Of a stretch of 64,000 nucleotides of DNA, positions 54,762 to 64,000 are shown piece by piece. Under the pieces are notes generated by a model, which had not been told where the DNA came from, did not search any database, and saw nothing but the letters and a program-made list of their open reading frames with translations. The stretch spans positions 4,178,864-4,242,863 of the forward strand of contig NZ_CP132333.1 in assembly GCF_030758935.1 (NCBI RefSeq), written 5' to 3'. This DNA comes from Geothrix sp. PMB-07. GTDB lineage: Bacteria; Acidobacteriota; Holophagae; Holophagales; Holophagaceae. Position 1 is the first letter of the stretch. The number at the start of each line of letters is the position of its first letter. Both the position numbers and the translations under genes were made by a program.

Positions 54762-56315
54762 CTATACGGTGATGGGCTGGGGCTGGTAGGACCGCATGAT
54801 CCACCAGGTCTGGGCCAGGCCGATCAGATTGAAAATGAAGTAGTAGATCGTAAGCCCGGCGGGGCTTTGCGCGAACATGAAGGTCATCATGACGGGCATC
54901 ATCACCATCATCATTTTGCGCTGGGCGGGATCCCCCACGGCGGGCGTCATGGCCTGCTGGGCGAACATCGAAGCGCCCATGAGCACCGGGAAGATGAAGT
55001 AGGGGTCGCGGGCGGAGAGATCTGTGATCCAGCCGAAGAAGGGCGCGTGGCGCAGCTCGAAGACGTTGTTGAGCATGGACCAGAGGGCCAGGAAGATGGG
55101 CATCTGCAGCAGCATGGGCAGGCAGCCGCCCATGGGGTTGTGGCCGTTCTTCTTGTAGAGGGCCATGAGCTCTTTCTGCATCTCGGCCTTCTTGGTCATG
55201 TCGCTGCCGAACTTCTCATACTTGGCCTGGATGGCCTTCTGGTGCGGCTCGAAGTCCTTCATGCGCAGCATGGAGATGGTCTGCTTGGTGTTCAGGTGCC
55301 AGGTGGCCAGGCGGATGATCAGCGTGAAGAGCACGATGGACCAGCCCCAGTTGCCCACCAGGGCGTGGACCTTTTTCAGGATCCAGAAGAGCAGGTGAGA
55401 CACCGCGCCAAAGAAGCCGTAGTCGATGACCTGGGTGAAGGGCTTCTCGAAGGCCAGCAGGGGTTCAGCCTTCTTGGGACCGAGGTAGAGCGAGGCCTCC
55501 ATGTGGCCGTTCTGGGGAAGGAGCTCGTAGCCTTCCGCGTCGCGGCCCGCCAGGCGGGGCAGTTTCCAGAGGGCGGCGAAGTAATGGTTGCGCTGGCTCT
55601 TGGCGTCCTTCTCGAGGCCGGCATCCACACCCAGGCGCTCGGCGGTGGGAGGCAGGGGCTTGCGCTTGGCCATCCCGAACCAGGATTCATGCAGGACATC
55701 GTGCCAGGTGACAGCTTCCACCCCCTTTTCTGTCAGCGTGAACACCCGCCCCAACCCCTTCACGGGCTCGTCCTGGGTGGGGTTCAAAACCAGCATGAGC
55801 ACCGCTTGCCGGGGTGAGGCGGCCTCAACCTTCAGCACGTGGCCCTGGGAGGGCACGGTGTAGGTGAGTCGCTCGCCGACGGCGTTCTCGAAAATAACCG
55901 CCGTGCTGTTCGGGCCCTGTTCATCCCGGACCGTTTCGAACCCGGCCCCCTTCAGCGAACCCAGGCCCGCGAAGGTTTCCGGGAAGAAGTGCGTGCCGTC
56001 TTGGCGCCAAACCACCTGCTTGAGGGCGCCCGTGGCGACCTGCCAGGTCAGCGTGAGGTCACCGGAGGTCAGGATGTGCGTAGCAGCGGGATCCGCCACC
56101 TTGACTCCCGCCTGGGCCTGGGCTGCAGGAGTGGAGGGCGCAACCACGGAACTGGCGGGCTCGTGGGCCGTCGCCTGGGCCTTGGTGGGGGCAGGGGAAA
56201 CCTGCTGAGCCTCAACCCTAGGGACGGGCTTGGCATACCGGGAAGACAGCCAGAACTGGCCCGCCAACAGGATGACGCTGCCGATGACAAAAAGAACGAC
56301 ATTGCGATTGTTCAT
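54762..56315 (-). CDS. yidC: Membrane protein insertase YidC
   Basis: A 517-residue insertase. One N-terminal transmembrane helix (NVVLFVIGSVILLAGQFWL), a Pro/Ala-rich linker, and a large periplasmic beta-sandwich P1 domain precede the conserved five-helix core (NWGWSIVLFTLIIRLATWHL, GGCLPMLLQMPIFLALWSML, PAGLTIYYFIFNLIGLAQTW). This is the Gram-negative YidC1 arrangement, helping insert and fold inner-membrane proteins. Its ATG overlaps the rnpA stop (ATGA). No yidD gene lies between rnpA and yidC, unlike many genomes. Confidence 0.97.
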   Translation of the reverse strand: MNNRNVVLFVIGSVILLAGQFWLSSRYAKPVPRVEAQQVSPAPTKAQATAHEPASSVVAPSTPAAQAQAGVKVADPAATHILTSGDLTLTWQVATGALKQVVWRQDGTHFFPETFAGLGSLKGAGFETVRDEQGPNSTAVIFENAVGERLTYTVPSQGHVLKVEAASPRQAVLMLVLNPTQDEPVKGLGRVFTLTEKGVEAVTWHDVLHESWFGMAKRKPLPPTAERLGVDAGLEKDAKSQRNHYFAALWKLPRLAGRDAEGYELLPQNGHMEASLYLGPKKAEPLLAFEKPFTQVIDYGFFGAVSHLLFWILKKVHALVGNWGWSIVLFTLIIRLATWHLNTKQTISMLRMKDFEPHQKAIQAKYEKFGSDMTKKAEMQKELMALYKKNGHNPMGGCLPMLLQMPIFLALWSMLNNVFELRHAPFFGWITDLSARDPYFIFPVLMGASMFAQQAMTPAVGDPAQRKMMMVMMPVMMTFMFAQSPAGLTIYYFIFNLIGLAQTWWIMRSYQPQPITV

Positions 56316-56677
56316 GGGGCATCCGAAGCGGGAAGGCGGTTCAAGGCAAGCCGAAGCTGGTTTTCAATGTCCTGGAAACGAATCGTACCAAGAGGCGGGG
56401 CCGAACGGCCAGGGCGCACCCACACCACCCAGGGTCCCCCCAGCAAGGTCTCCACCTGGGCCAGAAACGCCATTCTCACCTGGCGGCGGAACCGGTTCCG
56501 CTGCACGGCGCCACCCGTCTTTCGCGGAGAGGTGACGAGCAGAAGCGGCTCTCCGTCCTCGGCCCGGCGCCAGGCCCGGATATCCAACGACGATTGCCCC
56601 AGCAAGGGCCGGGGCAGGGGTGTCGGAACCGCGTGGTCTTTGTGCCGCACCGTGCGGAAGCGGCCTCTGTAGATCAC
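56312..56677 (-). CDS. rnpA: Ribonuclease P protein component
   Basis: A 121-residue basic protein that assists the RNase P RNA in tRNA 5' processing. The RNR signature is in SPRKTGGAVQRNRFRRQVRM; the N-terminal part (YRGRFRTVRHKDHAVPTPLP) is divergent from model species. It begins at GTG 8 bases after rpmH and has no recognisable Shine-Dalgarno, so initiation is probably coupled to rpmH translation. The reading frame stays open upstream through all of rpmH, but no start codon occurs there. Confidence 0.92.
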   Translation of the reverse strand: MIYRGRFRTVRHKDHAVPTPLPRPLLGQSSLDIRAWRRAEDGEPLLLVTSPRKTGGAVQRNRFRRQVRMAFLAQVETLLGGPWVVWVRPGRSAPPLGTIRFQDIENQLRLALNRLPASDAP

Positions 56678-56685
56678 GGAAAGGT

Positions 56686-56820
56686 CTAGAGGGCCAGGAC
56701 GTGACGACCCTTGGCGCGGCGGCGCTTGAGCACCAGGCGGCCATTCTTGGTCTTCATGCGACTCAGGAAGCCGTGGGTCTTGGCACGGCGACGGTTGTTG
56801 GGCTGAAAGGTCCGCTTCAT
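56686..56820 (-). CDS. rpmH: 50S ribosomal protein L34
   Basis: A 44-residue, highly basic ribosomal protein: [20 protein letters not shown], then [19 protein letters not shown]. It is essentially the family consensus. It starts the leftward rpmH-rnpA-yidC-jag-mnmE transcript and is divergent from dnaA, the common arrangement at bacterial origins. AGGTGG lies before the ATG. Confidence 0.98.
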   Translation of the reverse strand: MKRTFQPNNRRRAKTHGFLSRMKTKNGRLVLKRRRAKGRHVLAL

Positions 56821-56900
56821 GATTCCACCTCGGGGGTCCCCTCCCGGGGAGGAGGACGAACCTTCGAGCCTACCAGCGGGGGCCCTTGGCCTCAAGAGGA

Positions 56901-56908
56901 TTTCCACA
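56901..56908 (+). promoter_or_regulatory. TTTCCACA box upstream of dnaA
   Basis: TTTCCACA lies in the rpmH-dnaA gap, 126 bases before the dnaA start. The same 8-mer occurs twice in the dnaA-dnaN gap, so it may be a DnaA box for autoregulation. The rest of this 213-base gap holds a short CCATCC/GGATGG hairpin (56912-56927) and a possible -10 TAGATT, but no certain promoter. Confidence 0.45.
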
Positions 56909-57033
56909 CTTCCATCCCAGCGGATGGGTGCTAGATTAGGTTCCCCCCGCGAGCCAAGCGTGGACGGAGCTTGCGTGGCATCCTCCGTCGATGGCGCGTG
57001 CCCGCGCCTTGTCCCACCCCTGCTGGTGACCTC

Positions 57034-58410
57034 ATGAGATCCGCCGATCCATCAACGCTCTGGGACACCATTCGACAGGGCCTGTCCAAACAGCTGCCCG
57101 AGGCCAGCTTCAAGGAGTGGATTGCCCCCTGTGAACCCTTGAAGATGAACGATGGGGCCCTCTGGATCCAGGTGCCGAGTGCGGCAGCCAAATTGTGGAT
57201 CGAGCAGCAACTGCCCGAGGAATTCAGTGATGCCCTGGCTCAGAGCGGCCTCTCTGATCTTCGGCTTGAGTTCCAGGTGAATGGGGCGCCTTCGTCGGAA
57301 CCCAAGCCCGCGCCCAGAAAAACGGCTGCGCCAGTTGTCGGAGCCGCAGAAGCACCCGTGGCCTTCCCGCACCTCTTCAACCGCTACACCCTTGATCGGT
57401 TCGTGGTGGGCCCCGGCAGCCAGTTGGCCTTCGCGGCGGCCAGGGCCGTGGTGGACAGCTTCGGCAAAGCGGCGACCCCCCTCAGCATGAACCCCCTCTT
57501 CATCTATGGCGGAGCTGGGCTTGGAAAGACCCATCTCATGGTGGGTATCGGCAAGGGTCTGCTGGAGCGCGACCCCAACCTGCGAGTCGTCTACCTCAAA
57601 GTCGACAATTTCTTCAACGAACTGACGGTGGCCATCCGCGCCAAGAATACTGAACCCATGCGGAAGAAGTACCAGCAGAACGATGTGCTGCTGCTGGACG
57701 ACGTGCAAACCCTGGGAAAGATGGAACGCACCCAGGAGGAGATTTTCCACATCCTGGAACACCTGCTGCAGCACGGAAAACAGATTGTCATTACTTCAGA
57801 CAAGCCGCCCCAACGCCTGGAAGGCTGCCATGAGCGTCTCATCACCCGTTTCAAATGGGGCCTCACGGCGGACATTCAGCCCCCTGACTTCGAAACACGC
57901 ATCGCCATCCTGAAGAAGAAACTGGAGGATGTGGATTTCAAGCATGTACCGGCCATCCCTGAGGACGTGCTCACCTTCATCGCCCACAAGGCCAAGGGGA
58001 GCGTGCGGGATCTGGAGGGGTTCCTCACGCGGGTCATCTTCCAAGCCAGCCTCATCGGGGTGCCGCCTTCTCTCGAGGTGGCTCACGCGGCCTTCCAGGG
58101 CCAGAGCGGCGAGGAACCCACAGCTCCCATCCACCCGGATCGCATCTTCCGGATGACAGCCGAGACATTCAACGTCTCCTTCGTCGACCTCATGAAGAAG
58201 CGCTCACGGCAACAGGCGATTCTCCTACCTCGTCAGGTGGCCATGTACCTCGCCCGAGAGATCGCCTCCATGCCTTTCACCGACATCGGACGGGCCTTCA
58301 ACATGCATCACTCCACCGTGATGAACGCCATTGATTCTGTGAGGGACCGCATGAAGCGCGATCCCGAATTCCACAGGATGGTGCAGGCTTTACTCAATAG
58401 CATTCATTGA
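57034..58410 (+). CDS. dnaA: Chromosomal replication initiator DnaA
   Basis: A 458-residue AAA+ initiator. Domain I (residues 1-80) is followed by a short Pro/Ala linker. The ATPase domain has Walker [12 protein letters not shown] at 159-169, [11 protein letters not shown] as Walker B, and the [20 protein letters not shown] sensor region. Domain IV has [20 protein letters not shown]. The DNA-recognition loop reads [12 protein letters not shown] where most DnaA have GGRDHTTV: one residue shorter, Arg-Asp replaced by Met-His. The ATG at 57034 was chosen because upstream residues are not DnaA-like. Confidence 0.96.
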   Translation: MRSADPSTLWDTIRQGLSKQLPEASFKEWIAPCEPLKMNDGALWIQVPSAAAKLWIEQQLPEEFSDALAQSGLSDLRLEFQVNGAPSSEPKPAPRKTAAPVVGAAEAPVAFPHLFNRYTLDRFVVGPGSQLAFAAARAVVDSFGKAATPLSMNPLFIYGGAGLGKTHLMVGIGKGLLERDPNLRVVYLKVDNFFNELTVAIRAKNTEPMRKKYQQNDVLLLDDVQTLGKMERTQEEIFHILEHLLQHGKQIVITSDKPPQRLEGCHERLITRFKWGLTADIQPPDFETRIAILKKKLEDVDFKHVPAIPEDVLTFIAHKAKGSVRDLEGFLTRVIFQASLIGVPPSLEVAHAAFQGQSGEEPTAPIHPDRIFRMTAETFNVSFVDLMKKRSRQQAILLPRQVAMYLAREIASMPFTDIGRAFNMHHSTVMNAIDSVRDRMKRDPEFHRMVQALLNSIH

Positions 58411-58523
58411 TTTAATTGTTTTTATTTATTTTCCCACAGGGTCTTCGGCGACTGGATCCACACTCGCCGCCGCAAGTGTCCATCAAGTCGGTCAGAGGCC
58501 TTGATTCCGCATCATTTCGGCGG

Positions 58524-58532
58524 CTTTCCACA
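58524..58532 (+). promoter_or_regulatory. Candidate DnaA box CTTTCCACA, copy 1
   Basis: CTTTCCACAG matches the DnaA box TTATCCACA at 7 of 9 positions and is identical to the copy at 58580. Both are in the same orientation, 56 bases apart, within the probable oriC. Confidence 0.55.
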
Positions 58533-58579
58533 GCCTGTCGCTGGTCGCGAAACTCCGGTAGGATATGGGTTTGACACGT

Positions 58580-58588
58580 CTTTCCACA
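58580..58588 (+). promoter_or_regulatory. Candidate DnaA box CTTTCCACA, copy 2
   Basis: A second identical CTTTCCACAG, 37 bases before the dnaN start. Repetition of the same variant suggests the local DnaA prefers TTTCCACA over TTATCCACA. Confidence 0.55.
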
Positions 58589-58624
58589 GGTTGCCCCGGT
58601 CCTCAGCATCATCAAGGGTGATTC

Positions 58625-59758
58625 ATGAACCTTCAGTTACAAGTTTCCAAGGATCGTCTGGACCGGACACTGGGCCTGCTGAAGCATGCCCTCGACCGGC
58701 GGGTGACCCTTCCCATCCTTCAGCACATCCTTGTGGACGTGCGACAGAAGGAAGTGGTGATGAAGGCCACGGACATGGAACTGGCCTTTGAGGCCACGGT
58801 TCCTGGCGAGGGGCAGGGGCAATGGACAATGGCGGTACCTGGGAAGAAGTTCATTGAAACCGTGCGTGTGTTCCCCGAAGGCATCCTCAGCCTGGAGTGT
58901 CCAGATGCCGGAGGCCGCCTATGGCTGCGCGCCAAGGGTATGAATTCCGAGCACAACATCCAGCCCGGCGAAGGCTTCCCAGAGCTGCCAGCCCCCAGCA
59001 AGGAACTGCCGGTGGTAAAGATTCCGGTGTTGCGCTTCAAGCGTGCCATCCAGCTGGGTTCCATCGCCGTCAGCAAGGATGCCACCAAGCCCACCCTTTC
59101 TGCGGTACTGCTGCACCTCTCCAAGAACCATGTGCGTGTGGTCTCCACAGATGGTTTCCGCCTGGCTGTGGCCGAAGTGCCCTGCGACACCAAGCTCAAG
59201 GATGAAGTTCGGCTCATCGTCCCCAAACGCGCCCTGGACCTTATTCCCACGTTGCTGGGCGATGAGGGCGAAGTGGAACTCTGTTGGGACGGCACCACCC
59301 TGTTCCTGGACCAACCAGGCCTGAAGTTCAGCACCCGCCTCGTCACGGGCAACTACCCGGCCTACGAGAAGGTGCTTCCTGCGGAACTGCCCAAGCGGGT
59401 GATCCTGGATCGCGAAGTCTTCCTGCGCACCCTGCGGTTTGTGGGCCTGAAGAAGGACGACTACAACAAGAACGTGCGGCTCTTCTACGAATTCCCCAAC
59501 CTGCGCACCGTCTTCCAGCACCCGGACGAAGGCGTCAACCAGGCCACACTGCCCTTCACGGGTGAAGAACAGCCCTTTGAGCTGGCTTTCAACATCGATT
59601 ACCTCACGGAGCTGCTGGAGCGGCTCCCCGGCGAAGAGGTGGTCTACCAGTTCAAGGACGAAGTCGGCCAGGGCGTGTTCATGTCCCCCAGCCTGGAGGA
59701 CTTCAGCTTCCGTTACGTCCTGATGCCCGTTCGTTTCGCCAACAGCGCCACCGCCTGA
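58625..59758 (+). CDS. dnaN: DNA polymerase III beta subunit (sliding clamp)
   Basis: A 377-residue clamp, the normal length, made of three similar domains. MNLQLQVSKDRLDRTLGLLK, VSTDGFRLAVAEVPCD (central domain signature) and the C-terminal hydrophobic-cleft strand YVLMPVRF are visible. It holds the replicative polymerase on DNA. It follows dnaA across the probable origin, and gyrB starts 48 bases after it. Confidence 0.97.
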   Translation: MNLQLQVSKDRLDRTLGLLKHALDRRVTLPILQHILVDVRQKEVVMKATDMELAFEATVPGEGQGQWTMAVPGKKFIETVRVFPEGILSLECPDAGGRLWLRAKGMNSEHNIQPGEGFPELPAPSKELPVVKIPVLRFKRAIQLGSIAVSKDATKPTLSAVLLHLSKNHVRVVSTDGFRLAVAEVPCDTKLKDEVRLIVPKRALDLIPTLLGDEGEVELCWDGTTLFLDQPGLKFSTRLVTGNYPAYEKVLPAELPKRVILDREVFLRTLRFVGLKKDDYNKNVRLFYEFPNLRTVFQHPDEGVNQATLPFTGEEQPFELAFNIDYLTELLERLPGEEVVYQFKDEVGQGVFMSPSLEDFSFRYVLMPVRFANSATA

Positions 59759-59800
59759 GCCGCGCTGGAACACCGCACTTCACCGTACCCAACCAAGTGA

Positions 59801-62356
<2,556 letters not shown>

Positions 62357-62385
62357 GTTGTTGATATTCAGTCTGATCGCGCAGC

Positions 62386-62399
62386 GTTCCACGTAGAAC
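62386..62399. other. parS-like chromosome segregation site 3 (one mismatch)
   Basis: GTTCCACGTAGAAC differs from the two perfect copies by one base (A for G at position 10). It lies in the 55-base gyrB-gyrA gap, just before the gyrA ribosome site, 5.4 kb right of dnaA. The three sites therefore flank the origin. Confidence 0.7.
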
Positions 62400-62411
62400 A
62401 CCGGAAGACAC

Positions 62412-64000
62412 ATGAACCAGAACCGAATCGAGCCATTGGAAATCGAAAAAGAGATGCGGAAGTCCTACCTGGACTACGCCATGAGCGTCATCGTGGGTCG
62501 GGCCCTGCCCGATGTCCGCGACGGCCTCAAGCCCGTGCATCGCCGCGTGCTCTTCGCCATGAAGGAAGCGGGCAACGACTGGAACCGGGCCTACAAGAAG
62601 TCCGCCCGCACCGTCGGCGATGTGATGGGTAAGTACCATCCGCATGGCGACTCCGCCATCTACGACACCCTTGTGCGCATGGCGCAGCCCTTCTCCATGC
62701 GCCACGTCCTGGTGGATGGCCAGGGCAACTTCGGCTCCATCGACGGCGACTCCGCGGCGGCCATGCGCTACACCGAGGCTCGCCTGTCGCGTCTGGCCAA
62801 CGAGATGATGGCCGACATCGAGCAGGATACGGTCGACTTCGGCCCTAACTACGACGGCAGCATGGAGGAGCCCCTCACGTTGCCTGCCCGGTTCCCCAAC
62901 CTGCTGGTGAACGGTTCCCAGGGCATCGCCGTGGGCATGGCCACGAGCATTCCCCCGCACAACCTGCGGGAATGCTGCAACGCGCTGGTGAACCTCATCG
63001 AACAGCCTGGCCTCCCTTTGGAAGGCCTCATGGCCCACATCAAGGGCCCCGACTTTCCGGGTGGCGGCCTCATGCTGGGTACCGAGGGCGTGCTGGATGC
63101 CTACCGCACGGGCCGCGGCCGCTGCGTGGTGCGTGCGAAGTCCCATGTCGAGCAGATCAAGCGGGCGGGTGACCGTGAGCAGATCGTCTTCACCGAGCTG
63201 CCCTACCAGGTGAACAAGTCCACCCTCATCGAGAAGATCGCCGAGCTGGTCCGCGACAAGAAGATCGACGGCATCAGCGATCTCCGGGACGAATCGGATC
63301 GCGAGGGTATTCGCCTGGTGGTGGAGCTCAAGAAGAACGAGCCCAGCGACATCGTCCTGAACCAGCTCTACCAGCAGACCCAACTCCAGAACAGTTTCCC
63401 CATCACGATGCTGGCCATCGTCAATGGCCAGCCGCGCATCTGCACGCTGCGCGAGGTGCTGCAGGAGTTCATTGGCTTCCGCCGCGAGGTGGTCACCCGC
63501 CGCACGCTGTTCCAGCTGCGCAAGGCCGAGGAGCGGCACCACGTCCTGATGGGCCTGAAGATTGCCCTGGATCACCTGGACGCGGTCATCAAGCTCATCC
63601 GCGCCGCCAAGAGCCCCGAAGAGGCCAAGGCCGGTCTCATGGCGGGCGCCTTCGCCACGGCCGCAGCCATCAAGAAAGACCCCACCCTCTGCCTGTCGGC
63701 CATCCAGGCCCAGGCCATCCTGGACATGCGCCTCCAGCGCCTGACCGGCCTCGAGCGGGAAAAGATCCTGGACGAGCTGGCCGAGTTGGAGAAAGTCATT
63801 GCCAAGCTCAAGGCCATCCTGGCCGACGAGAAGCTGCTCCTGAAGGTGATCAAGGAAGAGTTCCAGCAGGTGGCCGACCAGTTCGGCAACGACCGTCGCA
63901 CCGAGATCGTCGGCTACACCGGCGAGATCCGCATGGAGGACGTGGTGCCGGACGATCCGATGGTCGTCACCATGTCCAAGGCCGGCTACATCAAGCGCAC
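62412..64000 (+). CDS. gyrA: DNA gyrase subunit A, partial (C-terminus outside window)
   Basis: The first 529 codons of GyrA run to the window end with no stop. The breakage-reunion domain is complete: [20 protein letters not shown], the quinolone-resistance region [17 protein letters not shown] (with the wild-type Ser and Asp that confer sensitivity) and [10 protein letters not shown] with the catalytic Tyr. [18 protein letters not shown] follows. GGAAG precedes the ATG. The C-terminal DNA-wrapping domain lies outside the window. Confidence 0.97.
   Translation, partial: MNQNRIEPLEIEKEMRKSYLDYAMSVIVGRALPDVRDGLKPVHRRVLFAMKEAGNDWNRAYKKSARTVGDVMGKYHPHGDSAIYDTLVRMAQPFSMRHVLVDGQGNFGSIDGDSAAAMRYTEARLSRLANEMMADIEQDTVDFGPNYDGSMEEPLTLPARFPNLLVNGSQGIAVGMATSIPPHNLRECCNALVNLIEQPGLPLEGLMAHIKGPDFPGGGLMLGTEGVLDAYRTGRGRCVVRAKSHVEQIKRAGDREQIVFTELPYQVNKSTLIEKIAELVRDKKIDGISDLRDESDREGIRLVVELKKNEPSDIVLNQLYQQTQLQNSFPITMLAIVNGQPRICTLREVLQEFIGFRREVVTRRTLFQLRKAEERHHVLMGLKIALDHLDAVIKLIRAAKSPEEAKAGLMAGAFATAAAIKKDPTLCLSAIQAQAILDMRLQRLTGLEREKILDELAELEKVIAKLKAILADEKLLLKVIKEEFQQVADQFGNDRRTEIVGYTGEIRMEDVVPDDPMVVTMSKAGYIKR

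Larger units (their letters stand above)
58411..58624. other. Probable replication origin (oriC) between dnaA and dnaN
   Basis: This 214-base gap starts with an AT-rich run (58411-58432, with TTTAATTGTTTTTATTTATT), a likely unwinding element. It holds box-like sites TTTCCCACA (58430), GGATCCACA (58454) and CTTTCCACA twice (58524, 58580). Relative to TTATCCACA, the first, third and fourth match 7/9, as does GGATCCACA. An ATCAAG/CTTGAT inverted repeat lies around 58482-58505. Genes turn from leftward to rightward across the rpmH/dnaA pair just to the left. Confidence 0.75.

Noticed and set aside
58571..58599. TTGACA as a dnaN promoter
   Set aside because: At the right spacing (58594-58599) the sequence is CCCCGG, which is not a -10 box.

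Overview
This 64 kb window is a GC-rich bacterial chromosome segment carrying a replication origin. The gene families, the Entner-Doudoroff cluster, the MglA-type GTPase and the bd-like oxidase with a c-type heme fit Acidobacteriota, class Holophagae (Geothrix/Holophaga-like). That placement is an inference from content, not the result of a search. About 60 protein genes are densely packed, often with ATGA overlaps. I see no rRNA, tRNA, CRISPR or complete insertion sequence, and no gene-free stretch above 300 bp if the 127-codon ORF after lon is accepted.

Layout. 1-4.3 kb: heat-shock block on the minus strand (dnaK, terminator, dnaJ, hspR, start of a sigma-70 gene) and divergent yacG. 4.3-10.6 kb: HMG-CoA lyase, a family 2 glycosyltransferase, an OmpR-type regulator, a secreted protein of unclear function, and a 793-residue fusion of an MglA-like GTPase to a PAS/histidine kinase/receiver. 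10.7-14.8 kb: uppS-cdsA-dxr-rseP (lipid carrier, phospholipid, isoprenoid and site-2 protease genes), preceded by a partial duplication of the uppS start. 14.7-18 kb: a PAS kinase and a LytS/LytTR pair. 18-28 kb: housekeeping and accessory genes (glutathione peroxidase, MarC, ribF, TerC, rsmE, M28 peptidase, DUF2235 hydrolase).

27.7-35.6 kb is a central sugar regulon. hexR and the pgl-zwf pair lie on the minus strand, and edd-eda-gap-glk on the plus strand. Two HexR-like palindromes sit in the zwf/edd divergent region. Together these genes would take glucose through glucokinase, G6P dehydrogenase, lactonase, dehydratase and KDPG aldolase to pyruvate and glyceraldehyde-3-phosphate. 35.6-43.4 kb: rsmB, an epoxide hydrolase, a CsgG/TPR/SHOCT lipoprotein-assembly-like protein, an OsmC protein, nrdR and lon. 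43.4-45.8 kb: a two-gene bd-family membrane oxidoreductase with a C-terminal cytochrome c domain. 45.9-51.4 kb: ftsY-ribD, a large lipoprotein, and thiS overlapping a PLP Cys/Met-metabolism enzyme.

51.5-64 kb is the origin region. gatB, mnmE, jag/khpB, yidC, rnpA and rpmH run leftward; dnaA, dnaN, gyrB and gyrA run rightward. The dnaA-dnaN gap (58411-58624) has an AT-rich block and repeated TTTCCACA-type boxes and is the probable oriC. Three parS-like palindromes (two perfect GTTCCACGTGGAAC, one with a single mismatch) lie at 43376, 53681 and 62386, around the origin. The DnaA recognition loop departs from the family consensus, matching the unusual box sequence.
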